From positions 1 to 33,501 of the forward strand of contig JBLIML010000020.1 in NCBI GenBank assembly GCA_047638675.1: 33,501 nucleotides of DNA, in the 5' to 3' direction. Below are positions 7,846-16,443 of the stretch, one piece after another; position 1 is the stretch's first letter; every line of letters starts with the position of its first letter. The notes under the pieces were generated by a model, which was given only the letters and a program-made list of their open reading frames with translations, ran no database searches and was not told the DNA's origin. The DNA is from WLWS01 sp047638675 (GTDB taxonomy: Bacteria; Pseudomonadota; Gammaproteobacteria; Eutrophobiales; Eutrophobiaceae). The translations under genes were made by a program, and so were the position numbers.

Positions 7846-10680
7846 TTAGGCATTTTTTGTGTGAGTGGTAACTTCGAGCTTGTCTAGTTGTAGCGCATCG
7901 CTGACCAGCTGTTTTTGTTGTTCGAGGTGCAGACTCATGTAGCCAACGGCCGGTGAAGCAGAATAGAAGCGACCAGCGTAACCGAAGGTGTGGTGTTTAC
8001 CGAGGGCACCGATCATGGTGCCGCGGGATTGCATATAATACCAACTACCTTGATTCTTCGGTTCCTCCTGAACCCAGACCACTTCTTCCAGATTCGGATA
8101 GGAATTGATAACTTCTTTCATTTCAACATGGGGAAAAGGAAAGAGTTGTTCAATTCTGGCGATAGCAATATTTTCCAGGTTGTTCGCACGACGTTGTTCG
8201 AGCAGATCAAAATATACCTTGCCACAACAGACTAACAAGCGCGTGACATTATCTTTATCAAGATCGTCTATCTCGCCAATCACAGTATGAAACTTGTCCT
8301 TTAAGGCCTCTACGGGCGATACGGAAAGTTTATGCCGAAGGAGGCTTTTCGGGCTCATTATGATCAGCGGTTTACGGTAAGGACGTATGACCTGCCTACG
8401 CAACATGTGAAACATCTGTGCTGGCGTACTGGGCACACAAACTTGCATATTCTCTTCCGCACATAATTGTAAGTAACGTTCCAGCCGTGCAGAGGAATGT
8501 TCCGGGCCCTGTCCGTCGTATCCGTGAGGTAGCATGACCGTCAGACCGCAATAACGTCCCCATTTGGCTTCGCACGAAGAGATGAACTGGTCGAATACTA
8601 CCTGAGCGCCATTGGCGAAATCACCAAATTGAGCTTCCCAAATTACCAATGCACTGGGCTCGGCACTGCTGTAACCATATTCAAACGCCAGCACGGCCTC
8701 TTCCGAGAGCGTCGAATTGATAACCAGAAACTCGGGTTGTCCGTCGGAAATATGTTGCAATGGCAAGTGAGTGTCACCATTAATTTGATTGTGTATCACG
8801 GCGTGTCGATGAAAAAAGGTACCGCGACCGCTATCCTGGCCCGATAATCGTATTGGAGAGCCCTGCTCCAGCAAAGCGGCATAAGCCATGTTCTCCGCAT
8901 AACCCCAATCCATTGGTAACTCACCGGCTCCCATTCGACTGCGATTATCAATAATTCGTTTAACAGTGGGATGAAGCTCAAAATCGTCAGGAATAGAGGT
9001 CAGTCGTTCTGTCAAACGGTCTATCATTGCATCGTCAATGCCTGTGTCAGCCTCATGTGTCCACTTCGTATCCTTGAAAGGCGCAAAATTTATCAAATGT
9101 GTAGTGTTTACATTTTGTGCCTTTGGGCCGGCAACGGCGACATTGCTTTCCAGTGAATTAATATAGTTGTCGGCTATTTCCTGGGCTTCGATCTCTGTGA
9201 TAATGTTTTCACTTATTAATCGCTGCGTGTGCAGTTTTCTCACGTCCTGATGCGCTCTTATCCGTTGATACATCAGTGGTTGTGTTGCTGCTGGTTCATC
9301 TGCTTCGCTATGCCCATGCTTGCGATAACAAACCATATCGATCACCACATCTTTTTTGAATTCCATACGATAATCCAGCGCCATTTTCGCGACGAATACC
9401 ACGGCTTCGGGATCATCACCATTGACATGGAAAATGGGTGCTTGCACCATTTTTGCGACGTCTGTGCAGTATAAAGTAGAACGCGAGTCAAGCGGGTCGC
9501 TTGTGGTAAAGCCAATCTGGTTGTTAATGATGATGTGTACAGTGCCGCCTGTCGTGTATCCACGAGTCTGGGACAGATTAAAGGTTTCCATGATTACGCC
9601 TTGACCGGCGAACGCAGCATCACCATGGAGGAGGATGGGCAGGACTTGATCTCGCGCTTTATCATCACGTCTATCCTGACGAGCACGGACTGAGCCTTCT
9701 ACTACCGGATCGATAATCTCCAGGTGCGAGGGATTAAAAGACAGCGTTAAATGAACACTGCCTTTTTTAGTTTCTATGTCGGAAGAATAACCCAGATGAT
9801 ATTTAACATCACCGGATCTGGTTATCTCACCTGATTTACCTTCGAATTCGTCGAATAGCTCGTGGGGCATTTTGCCGATAATATTAACCAGTACATTCAG
9901 ACGACCTCGATGTGCCATACCGATAACAACTTCCTGAACGCCACCATCACCACCGTTCTGTACGATTTCATCGAGCATAGCGATAAGGCATTCGCCACCT
10001 TCCAGCGAGAAACGCTTTTGCCCTACATACCGGGTATGTAAATAGGCTTCCAGTGCGTTTGCTGCGATAACACGTTCGAGAATATCCTTCTTCTTCTCTG
10101 CCGGAAAATTCGGGTCGGATTGACAACTTTCCAGATATTGCTGAATCCAGCGTTTTTGCTCAGTCTCATTGATATGCATGTACTCCGCACCAATGTTGCG
10201 GCAATACGTGTTTCTAACAATTGAGAGAATTTCTCGTAATGTCGCTTCATCGGCAGCAAAAAGTGAGCCGGTGTTGAAAACGGTGTCCATGTCGGATTCA
10301 TCGAGACCATGAAAAGCCGGATCAAGATCAGGCACCGGTGGACGTTCATGTTGGTCCAAAGGATCAAGCGTTGCCTGAGAATGGCCTCGAAAGCGATGTG
10401 CATTGATTAACTGTAGAACAGAGACCTGTTTCTGATGAGATCCAGCGTCCGGTGCGGATTGTGAACGCTTACCATTGTTACCTTGTTTTGCTGCTTGATA
10501 AAAAGCCTCTTGAACTGGCGAATGCGCGACATCCACTCCTTCACCTGTCTTTTGCAGCTCGTCGAAATAATTACGCCATTCCGATTCAACGTTAGCCGGA
10601 TCCTGAAGATAGCGTTCATAAAGTTGTTCAATGAAATCGGCATTGCCGCTATACAAGTGAGACGGTTGAGAAAGACTCAT
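7846..10680 (-). CDS. sucA: 2-oxoglutarate dehydrogenase E1 (thiamine diphosphate-dependent)
   Basis: SucA decarboxylates 2-oxoglutarate with thiamine diphosphate and succinylates the E2 lipoyl group. The 944-residue length matches the family (about 930-940). The N-terminus carries the short E2-binding segment including Y-L-x-D-P-x-x-V-x-x-x-W-R-x-Y-F (25-39), then M-A-H-R-G-R-L-N-V-L. The ThDP/Mg2+ motif appears as H-G-D-A-A-F-A-G-Q-G followed by the I-I-N-N-Q-I-G-F segment. The C-terminal transketolase-like half includes V-M-L-P-H-G-Y-D-G-Q-G-P-E-H-S-S-A-R. It is the first gene of a - strand operon with sucB and lpd, and is divergent from gltA across a 290-base gap. sucCD is not in the window. 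Confidence 0.97.
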   Translation of the reverse strand: MSLSQPSHLYSGNADFIEQLYERYLQDPANVESEWRNYFDELQKTGEGVDVAHSPVQEAFYQAAKQGNNGKRSQSAPDAGSHQKQVSVLQLINAHRFRGHSQATLDPLDQHERPPVPDLDPAFHGLDESDMDTVFNTGSLFAADEATLREILSIVRNTYCRNIGAEYMHINETEQKRWIQQYLESCQSDPNFPAEKKKDILERVIAANALEAYLHTRYVGQKRFSLEGGECLIAMLDEIVQNGGDGGVQEVVIGMAHRGRLNVLVNIIGKMPHELFDEFEGKSGEITRSGDVKYHLGYSSDIETKKGSVHLTLSFNPSHLEIIDPVVEGSVRARQDRRDDKARDQVLPILLHGDAAFAGQGVIMETFNLSQTRGYTTGGTVHIIINNQIGFTTSDPLDSRSTLYCTDVAKMVQAPIFHVNGDDPEAVVFVAKMALDYRMEFKKDVVIDMVCYRKHGHSEADEPAATQPLMYQRIRAHQDVRKLHTQRLISENIITEIEAQEIADNYINSLESNVAVAGPKAQNVNTTHLINFAPFKDTKWTHEADTGIDDAMIDRLTERLTSIPDDFELHPTVKRIIDNRSRMGAGELPMDWGYAENMAYAALLEQGSPIRLSGQDSGRGTFFHRHAVIHNQINGDTHLPLQHISDGQPEFLVINSTLSEEAVLAFEYGYSSAEPSALVIWEAQFGDFANGAQVVFDQFISSCEAKWGRYCGLTVMLPHGYDGQGPEHSSARLERYLQLCAEENMQVCVPSTPAQMFHMLRRQVIRPYRKPLIIMSPKSLLRHKLSVSPVEALKDKFHTVIGEIDDLDKDNVTRLLVCCGKVYFDLLEQRRANNLENIAIARIEQLFPFPHVEMKEVINSYPNLEEVVWVQEEPKNQGSWYYMQSRGTMIGALGKHHTFGYAGRFYSASPAVGYMSLHLEQQKQLVSDALQLDKLEVTTHTKNA

Positions 10681-10877
10681 TGGTGTTTATTTCCGTGTTT
10701 CGTGTTGTTGGTAAATATAAACATATACTGGAGAATTACCGACGATTTTCGATATTTCTCAAGGGCTTATTCGCTCATATTTTAAGTGATTCATACAAAT
10801 GTGCATACAAGTTTAGACGAATAGTCGATTTTGTCATGTAATCATGCATATTCCGGGCCTGATTTATGGCAAGGGAC

Positions 10878-10907
10878 TTGCTTGAGATTAACTTACACCT
10901 GTATCCT
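10878..10907 (+). promoter_or_regulatory. Candidate sigma-70 promoter for gltA
   Basis: TTGCTT (10878-10883) and TATCCT (10902-10907) are separated by 18 bases and lie 64 bases upstream of the gltA start. They are followed by an A-rich leader and a strong GGAGG ribosome site at 10960-10964, six bases before the ATG. Both hexamers are imperfect matches to consensus, so this is a moderate-confidence call. The same 290-base gap must hold the sucA promoter on the other strand; no convincing - strand promoter was found, although TTGAGA (10757-10762 on the - strand) could be its -35. Confidence 0.4.
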
Positions 10908-10970
10908 TGAAAAAAAACAATAATTTTTATTTAGTAAAAGCACAAGACAACCCCGCTACGGAGGCATCAA

Positions 10971-12263
10971 ATGTCGGATTCAGTCACCATTACAGATAAC
11001 AGAACGGGTAAACAATTAGAGTGCCCGATTATCCAGGGCACCTACGGCGAACCTGTTATAGATACGAAATTATTACACAAAGAACTGGGCATGTTTACGC
11101 TGGATCCCGGTTTTGGCACAACAGCCAGCTGCCGTAGTTCGATCACCTACCTTGATGGTGATGAGGGCGTGTTATTGCATCGAGGTTACCCCATTGAGCA
11201 ATTAGCTGAGAAAAGCAACTATCTTGAAGTCTGTTATTTGCTTATCCATGGTGAATTACCTACGCCGACAGAAATGGTTGAATGGGATAATTCCATAAAA
11301 ATGCACACCATGACCCATGAGCATCTGGCGAGCTTCTATACGGGCTACCGTTATGACGCGCATCCCATGTCAATTATGGCAGGCGTCGTCAGTGCTGTAG
11401 CCTCCTATTACCACGACGCGACCGATATTCGAAACCCTGAACATCGACTACTAACAGCGAAACGCGTTATTGGTAAAATGCCAAATCTTGCCTCGAAATG
11501 TTACCGATTTGCTTCTGGATTACCCTTTGTCTATCCGGATAATTCAAAGGGTTTTGTTGAAAATTTCATGCAAATGACTTTTTCCTGGCCAAGTGAAGAG
11601 TATTCTCCTCCACCGGTAGCCATCAGAGCGTTGGAACTTTTATTTATTCTGCACGCAGATCATGAGCAAAATGCCAGTACCTCTACGGTCAGGCTTGCCG
11701 GCAGTGCAGAGAGTAATCCCTTTGCCTGTATTGCCGCTGGTATCTCGACACTCTGGGGTAAGGCGCATGGTGGAGCCAACGAAGCGGTCGTGCACATGCT
11801 CGAAGAGATTGGTGATGCAAGCAATATCCAAAAATTCATTGATAAGGCAAAGGATAAAAATGATCCCTTTCGATTGATGGGCTTCGGTCACCGGGTGTAT
11901 AAAAATCATGATCCCAGGGCGACGATTATTCGCGGCGCATGCCATGAATTGCTTGATGAGATGAATGTCAACCAGCCAATGTTTGAAGTGGCGATGGAGC
12001 TAGAAAGAATTGCCCTGGAAGATGAATACTTCATAGAACGCAAGCTCTACCCAAATGTCGATTTCTACTCCGGTTTAATCTATCAGGCCTTGAAAATCCC
12101 CATTAGTATGTTTACGGTTATGTTCGCTTTGGCCCGCAGCGCAGGCTGGATGGCTCAGTGGATGGAATTAATGGAAGATGAGGATTTTCGCATCGGTCGA
12201 CCTCGTCAACTGTATATTGGCGCTGAGAAACGCGACTATGTGGAGTTAGGTAAGCGAAGCTGA
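10971..12263 (+). CDS. gltA: Citrate synthase, type I
   Basis: GltA condenses oxaloacetate and acetyl-CoA to citrate, the entry step of the TCA cycle. At 430 residues it is the size of the hexameric, NADH-sensitive type I enzymes of Gram-negative bacteria. The active-site elements are visible: L-H-A-D-H-E-Q-N-A-S-T-S-T-V-R with the oxaloacetate-binding His, W-G-K-A-H-G-G-A-N-E-A with the catalytic His, G-F-G-H-R-V-Y-K, and V-D-F-Y-S-G-L with the catalytic Asp. The start is well supported by GGAGG at 10960-10964. The gene is divergent from sucA, and mdh follows 142 bases later on the same strand, so citrate synthase, malate dehydrogenase and the 2-oxoglutarate dehydrogenase complex are encoded together. 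Confidence 0.98.
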   Translation: MSDSVTITDNRTGKQLECPIIQGTYGEPVIDTKLLHKELGMFTLDPGFGTTASCRSSITYLDGDEGVLLHRGYPIEQLAEKSNYLEVCYLLIHGELPTPTEMVEWDNSIKMHTMTHEHLASFYTGYRYDAHPMSIMAGVVSAVASYYHDATDIRNPEHRLLTAKRVIGKMPNLASKCYRFASGLPFVYPDNSKGFVENFMQMTFSWPSEEYSPPPVAIRALELLFILHADHEQNASTSTVRLAGSAESNPFACIAAGISTLWGKAHGGANEAVVHMLEEIGDASNIQKFIDKAKDKNDPFRLMGFGHRVYKNHDPRATIIRGACHELLDEMNVNQPMFEVAMELERIALEDEYFIERKLYPNVDFYSGLIYQALKIPISMFTVMFALARSAGWMAQWMELMEDEDFRIGRPRQLYIGAEKRDYVELGKRS

Positions 12264-12308
12264 TCCTTGTTTTGTAAGTCTTTATTTTGACGGGCAATCG
12301 TCCGGTTA

Positions 12309-12357
12309 TTGACATGATTTAGTTCACAGATAGTGATAGATAAGGGAAATAGTGAAC
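12309..12357 (+). promoter_or_regulatory. Putative mdh promoter region with inverted repeat
   Basis: A perfect -35-like TTGACA (12309-12314) is followed 18 bases later by a poor -10-like GTGATA (12333-12338). An inverted repeat GTTCAC (12322-12327) ... GTGAAC (12352-12357), with a 24-base spacer, straddles the putative -10. Such a layout could be an operator, but the arms are only 6 bp and the regulator is unknown. The site is about 50-100 bases upstream of mdh and suggests mdh can be transcribed independently of gltA. Confidence 0.35.
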
Positions 12358-12405
12358 CAAACAGACTGTCATAATGCTTAATATATATCTTTGGAGAAAA
12401 TGCAG

Positions 12406-13386
12406 ATGAAATCACCTGTTCGTATTACCGTTACTGGCGCGGCCGGTCAGATAGGTTATGCCCTTTTATTCAGAATTGCCTCAGGTCAGCTATTGGGACC
12501 AGACCAGCCGGTTATTCTACAACTGTTGGAGGTTACTCCGGCCTTACCGGCCCTGGAAGGGGTCGTAATGGAATTGCAAGATTGCGCATTTAACACATTG
12601 GCAGGAATCATAACCAGTGATGATGCTAATGTAGCTTTCAAGGCTTCGGATTACGCTTTTCTGGTGGGTGCCAAACCCCGCGGACCGGGCATGGAACGAA
12701 GCGACTTATTACAAGGCAATGCGGCAATTTTCAACGTTCAGGGAAAAGCGCTGAACGATCAGGCAAGTCGCGATGTAAAGATAATAGTGGTTGGCAATCC
12801 CGCCAACACCAACGCATTGATTACTCAAAAAAATGCGCCGGATCTGAACCCACGCAATTTCACTGCGATGACACGACTGGATCATAACAGGGCCCTGGCG
12901 CAACTTGCGGCGAAAACAGATAAAGCGGTCAATGAGATAAAAAACCTATGTATCTGGGGTAATCATTCCACGACTCAATATCCTGACATTAGTCACGCCA
13001 CGGTGGGTGGCAAGGCCGCTCTGGAACTGGTTGAGCAGGACTGGTACCAAAATGATTACATTCCGCGTGTGGCGAAACGAGGTGCTGAAATTATTGCGGC
13101 TCGAGGCGCCTCCAGCGCGGCATCTGCCGCCAATGCCGCACTTGAACATATGCGCGACTGGGCGCTTGGGAGTGATGGGGATAACTGGGTCAGCATGGCT
13201 GTTCCCAGTGATGGCTCCTATGACATTCCAGAAGGCCTGGTCTACTCCTTCCCGGTAATCTGCTCCAAAGGAGATTATGAAATCGTTCAAGGCTTAGAGA
13301 TTAGTGAATTCAGCCGTACGATGATGAGTGCGACGCAAGCAGAGCTGGAAGAAGAACGTGATATGGTTAAACACCTGTTTGCCTGA
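12406..13386 (+). CDS. mdh: Malate dehydrogenase (NAD-dependent, cytosolic-type MDH)
   Basis: Mdh interconverts malate and oxaloacetate with NAD(H). The N-terminal Rossmann motif is T-G-A-A-G-Q-I-G-Y (residues 9-17 from the chosen start). Other motifs are G-N-P-A-N-T-N-A-L-I, the substrate-binding T-R-L-D-H-N-R-A with Arg and catalytic Asp, and G-N-H-S-T-T-Q-Y-P-D with the catalytic His. It belongs to the ~326-residue cytosolic-type branch rather than the E. coli 312-residue type. I chose the ATG at 12406: GGAG at 12393-12396 gives a 9-base spacer, and the protein then begins M-K-S-P-V-R, like its relatives. The reading frame also opens at a TTG at 12391 and an ATG at 12400, but those starts overlap or crowd the ribosome site. 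Confidence 0.95.
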   Translation: MKSPVRITVTGAAGQIGYALLFRIASGQLLGPDQPVILQLLEVTPALPALEGVVMELQDCAFNTLAGIITSDDANVAFKASDYAFLVGAKPRGPGMERSDLLQGNAAIFNVQGKALNDQASRDVKIIVVGNPANTNALITQKNAPDLNPRNFTAMTRLDHNRALAQLAAKTDKAVNEIKNLCIWGNHSTTQYPDISHATVGGKAALELVEQDWYQNDYIPRVAKRGAEIIAARGASSAASAANAALEHMRDWALGSDGDNWVSMAVPSDGSYDIPEGLVYSFPVICSKGDYEIVQGLEISEFSRTMMSATQAELEEERDMVKHLFA

Positions 13387-13499
13387 ACAATAAGTTAGCT
13401 CAATCGCTTTGCGATCCGCTGCACTTTCTATATTCGACATGATTAAGTTGCCGGTCAATATGATTTGTTTTCTTGCCAAGCCATGGCATCATTAACGAT

Positions 13500-14006
13500 A
13501 TGATTGATTCTGAAGGTTACCGCGCAAATGTGGCCATTGTGCTGAGCAATAGTCAGGGCCAGCTTTTTTGGGCCAAACGTATTGGCATGGAAGCCTGGCA
13601 GTTTCCCCAGGGAGGCATTCGCCAAAATGAATCTGCACAAAAAGCGATGTATCGCGAGTTGCACGAAGAAACGGGTCTGTTGCCCGAGCATGTTAAATTA
13701 ATTGGTTGTACGCAGGACTGGTTGCGATATCAATTGCCCAAACGTTTTATTCGCAGGCATTCTTCGCCGGTTTGCATAGGTCAAAAACAAATTTGGTACT
13801 TATTGAAACTGTTGGCGGATGAGAGTGAGGTAAGGCTGGATGCTTGTGAGAAACCTGAATTTGATCATTGGCGCTGGGTTGATTTCTGGCAACCAGTGGA
13901 TGAGGTAGTCGACTTCAAACGTAAGGTTTATGAAGCAGCCTTGCGGCAACTTGTTGGTCTGGCCTTTCCAGACAAAATTCCTGACTCCATATCAAGCAAA
14001 CACTAA
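13500..14006 (+). CDS. rppH: RNA pyrophosphohydrolase (Nudix)
   Basis: RppH removes pyrophosphate from the 5' end of transcripts and so triggers RNase E-dependent decay. The Nudix box G-G-I-R-Q-N-E-S-A-Q-K-A-M-Y-R-E-L-H-E-E-T-G-L lies at about residues 37-59, with the R-E-L-x-E-E metal-binding core. Upstream is the family-typical W-Q-F-P-Q-G-G. The start at ATG 13500 gives M-I-D-S-E-G-Y-R-A-N-V, matching the conserved RppH N-terminus; the frame extends nine codons further to a TTG at 13473, which I reject. At 168 residues it is close to the E. coli protein (176). It lies 113 bases after mdh, with only a small ATCGC/GCGAT hairpin between, and is probably monocistronic. Confidence 0.95.
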   Translation: MIDSEGYRANVAIVLSNSQGQLFWAKRIGMEAWQFPQGGIRQNESAQKAMYRELHEETGLLPEHVKLIGCTQDWLRYQLPKRFIRRHSSPVCIGQKQIWYLLKLLADESEVRLDACEKPEFDHWRWVDFWQPVDEVVDFKRKVYEAALRQLVGLAFPDKIPDSISSKH

Positions 14007-14037
14007 TACGATCTGTCCCAAGTTCTTATAAGCAGTG

Positions 14038-14409
14038 CTATTGTTCCCTGGCTTCCTCCTGACGTGCAGATTTCTCATACATCAAAATTGGCAATAACTT
14101 TTTGATGGAACGGTTTTTAATATGTCGCGTCATACCTGAAAGAAAATCAGAGCCGGCTCTGGCAATAATTTTTTCCTCGAGTTCGGTAAGATGGTGTTCG
14201 CACAAGTTGACCGCATGAGCTGCTATCTGCCGGACATCCGCATAATTATCCAGTTGCTGCGCGGCGTTTTGCTGAACACAATTATCGTAGTCATGAGTTG
14301 CCGTATTAATAAGTTGATAGTCTTCGCTCGTCAATTGAAAAGACTCTTCAGCTACAAGCTCCACGTTCAGGAATAAAATAATAAGTAAAAAAGTGATATG
14401 TTGGTTCAT
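14038..14409 (-). CDS. Small putative secreted protein of unknown function
   Basis: I do not recognise a family. The reading frame is open from 14493, but the residues before 14409 look like untranslated sequence. Starting at the ATG at 14409 gives 123 residues with a plausible signal peptide: M-N-Q-H then a hydrophobic core I-T-F-L-L-I-I-L-F-L-N-V to about residue 16, and a possible cleavage near V-A-E (about 19). The mature part is helical and charged, with two cysteines (in D-N-C-V and N-L-C-E-H-H) that could form a disulphide in the periplasm, and an Arg/Glu-rich C-terminus. No ribosome site is obvious. It stands alone on the - strand between rppH and a + strand membrane-protein gene. Confidence 0.5.
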   Translation of the reverse strand: MNQHITFLLIILFLNVELVAEESFQLTSEDYQLINTATHDYDNCVQQNAAQQLDNYADVRQIAAHAVNLCEHHLTELEEKIIARAGSDFLSGMTRHIKNRSIKKLLPILMYEKSARQEEAREQ

Positions 14410-14566
14410 AAGAAAGAAAGTAAGAATGAATGATTCTGGACACGGACACAAAAATATGTGAAACACCCCAGAGCTGAGCGTAGGATATGCCAATCAGTGA
14501 CCATTATCAAAGGGGCCGAATGAGTGATGAATTATATGTCCCATAACAATGGCGAAAGGGTTTGAA

Positions 14567-15091
14567 ATGATAGGTACTTTGTGGCGATTGTTTTTCGGCA
14601 TATGCTGTTTCAGTAAAGGGCCACAGGACCTGCCGGCGTCGAAGGAATTTTTCGTAGTGACGTTGTCAGCCTATTGTTTTGCTAGTTTCTTTCAGGCCTC
14701 GTCAATGCAATCCGTGGATATCGCGATTTTGATGGGATTGATGGACGCGTTTATTCTCGTCGTTCTATGTTATTTCCTGCTTTATTTATCACGAAGACCT
14801 GAACGCTGGTTACAGACGATTACCGCCTTATTTGGCGCCGGCATAGTTTTCAGTATTGTCTCCATTCCTTTGTCTTTTTTGATTCCCATAATTGGTAATA
14901 ATAATCCTGTGGTTTACTGGTTATATTTAATAGTAATTGCTTTAATGGTCTGGAATGTTGCTGTTATGGCCCATATCATGAGACATGCTTTATCTTCTTC
15001 ATTTGCTCTAGGCGTGCTTGCCGCTTTGTTGTACGTCTGGGTGCTTTACACCGCCGTTTTCAGTTTTTTTCCGCCACAGACTGTCGCATGA
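14567..15091 (+). CDS. Polytopic inner-membrane protein of unknown function
   Basis: A 174-residue very hydrophobic protein with about five predicted membrane segments (about residues 22-46, 50-72, 85-108, 112-135, 143-165). The layout is loosely like Yip1-type membrane proteins, but I see no diagnostic motif and give no function. The start at ATG 14567 is preceded by AAAGGG (14555-14560) with a six-base spacer; an ATG at 14549 in the same frame lacks a ribosome site. Its stop codon overlaps the start of mpl (ATGA at 15088-15091), so the two are translationally coupled. A role linked to the envelope or peptidoglycan recycling is a guess from position only. Confidence 0.75.
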   Translation: MIGTLWRLFFGICCFSKGPQDLPASKEFFVVTLSAYCFASFFQASSMQSVDIAILMGLMDAFILVVLCYFLLYLSRRPERWLQTITALFGAGIVFSIVSIPLSFLIPIIGNNNPVVYWLYLIVIALMVWNVAVMAHIMRHALSSSFALGVLAALLYVWVLYTAVFSFFPPQTVA

Positions 15092-16443
15092 AAATACATA
15101 TCCTTGGTATTTGTGGCACGTTCATGGGAAGTATCGCGGTGCTGGCCAAGCAATTGGGACACGAAGTCAGTGGTTCAGACGCTAACGTTTATCCACCAAT
15201 GAGTACACAATTGCAATCTCAGGGTATCGAATTGATGGATGGCTATCTCGCTTCACACTTGTCACCTGCACCGGACATGATTGTGGTCGGCAACACCGTA
15301 TCGAGAGGAAATATTGCCGTTGAGTATTTATTAAATGAAGGACTGCCTTTCCAATCTGGTCCTGAATGGTTAGCCCAACATGTACTGAAAAATCGTCACG
15401 TACTGGCAGTGGCCGGCACTCATGGCAAGACAACCACCAGCAGCATGTTGGCTTGGATTCTTGAGTATGCAGGCAAATCACCGGGCTTTTTAATTGGTGG
15501 AATTGCTGAAAATTTCGGTATATCAGCTCGCTATAGTGAATCAAATCTTTTTGTTGTGGAAGCGGACGAATACGATACGGCATTTTTCGACAAGCGTTCG
15601 AAATTTATTCATTATCATCCGAGAACCTTGCTTATTAACAATATCGAATACGACCATGCGGATATATTTGAAAATATTGAGGCGATAAGACGCGAATTTA
15701 ACCACATGGTAAGGATTGTGCCTGCCAACGGACAAATCGTTAGACATGCACACGATAAAGAAATTGATCAGGTCATGGCGATGGGATGCTGGACACCCAC
15801 TGTCACCTTTGGTGGCGAAAACGGACAATGGTCGGCCCAGCCGGAACAGGATGATTTTTCCTGCTTCAATGTTTGTTTTGAGGGTGAAAGATTAGCCCAG
15901 CTGACGTGGTCGTTGTTTGGCCAACATAATGCTGAAAATGCACTGGCTGCCATCGCCTGCGCCGCGCACGTTGATGTAGAGGCGCACAGCGCTTGTGCAG
16001 CTCTGGCTGAATTCACTAGTGTAAAAAGACGTTTGCAGGTGCTTGGATGTGTAAAGGGGGTGACGGTCTATGATGATTTTGCTCATCATCCCACGGCAAT
16101 TGCAGCGACTTTATCGGCCTTAAAAGCCAGGGTGGGTCCTAAGGTGAGGATTATTGCGGTTATGGAACCACGTTCAAATACCATGAAAATGGGAGTACAT
16201 CGAGATACCCTGGCTACCGCGCTGGCAGTAGCGGATCTAGTGCTGGTTTACGAGCCGGCAGGGCTAGCCTGGGATTTGCAGCAAAGTTTGGCGGAGCTTC
16301 AAGGAAAATGTCGAGTTTTTAATAAAGTGGAGCCGATTATCGAGGCTCTGGTAAAAGACATTCGTGATGGCGATCAAATACTTATCATGAGTAATGGTGA
16401 TTTTCAGGGAATACACCAGGACCTTCTCAATGCACTTCGCTGA
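15088..16443 (+). CDS. mpl: UDP-N-acetylmuramate:L-Ala-gamma-D-Glu-meso-DAP ligase
   Basis: Mpl attaches the recycled murein tripeptide directly to UDP-MurNAc, saving three steps of peptidoglycan synthesis. The N-terminal Rossmann-like domain begins M-K-I-H-I-L-G-I-C-G-T-F-M-G and contains G-S-D-A-N-V-Y-P-P-M-S-T-Q-L. The Mur-ligase ATP loop A-G-T-H-G-K-T-T-T-S-S-M-L is at about residues 109-121. The Mpl-type E-A-D-E-Y-D-T-A-F-F-D-K-R-S-K-F (157-172) and the C-terminal D-D-F-A-H-H-P-T-A-I segment are also present. At 451 residues it is full length. It overlaps the upstream membrane-protein gene by ATGA and probably overlaps the downstream LON-domain gene by 14 bases, so all three are likely co-transcribed. 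Confidence 0.96.
   Translation: MKIHILGICGTFMGSIAVLAKQLGHEVSGSDANVYPPMSTQLQSQGIELMDGYLASHLSPAPDMIVVGNTVSRGNIAVEYLLNEGLPFQSGPEWLAQHVLKNRHVLAVAGTHGKTTTSSMLAWILEYAGKSPGFLIGGIAENFGISARYSESNLFVVEADEYDTAFFDKRSKFIHYHPRTLLINNIEYDHADIFENIEAIRREFNHMVRIVPANGQIVRHAHDKEIDQVMAMGCWTPTVTFGGENGQWSAQPEQDDFSCFNVCFEGERLAQLTWSLFGQHNAENALAAIACAAHVDVEAHSACAALAEFTSVKRRLQVLGCVKGVTVYDDFAHHPTAIAATLSALKARVGPKVRIIAVMEPRSNTMKMGVHRDTLATALAVADLVLVYEPAGLAWDLQQSLAELQGKCRVFNKVEPIIEALVKDIRDGDQILIMSNGDFQGIHQDLLNALR

Noticed and set aside
12391..12405. Longer mdh starting at TTG 12391 or ATG 12400
   Set aside because: These starts overlap or sit too close to the GGAG ribosome site; the ATG at 12406 gives the family-typical M-K-S-P-V-R N-terminus.
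13403..13415. ATCGC-TTT-GCGAT hairpin after mdh as a terminator
   Set aside because: Only a 5-bp stem with no T tract; too weak to call.
13473..13499. Nine-codon N-terminal extension of RppH from a TTG
   Set aside because: The family start M-I-D-x-x-G-Y-R is at ATG 13500; the extension has no ribosome site.
14410..14493. N-terminal 28 residues of the longer frame for the small secreted protein
   Set aside because: The internal Met at 14409 begins a coherent signal peptide; the upstream part has no ribosome site and would bury it.
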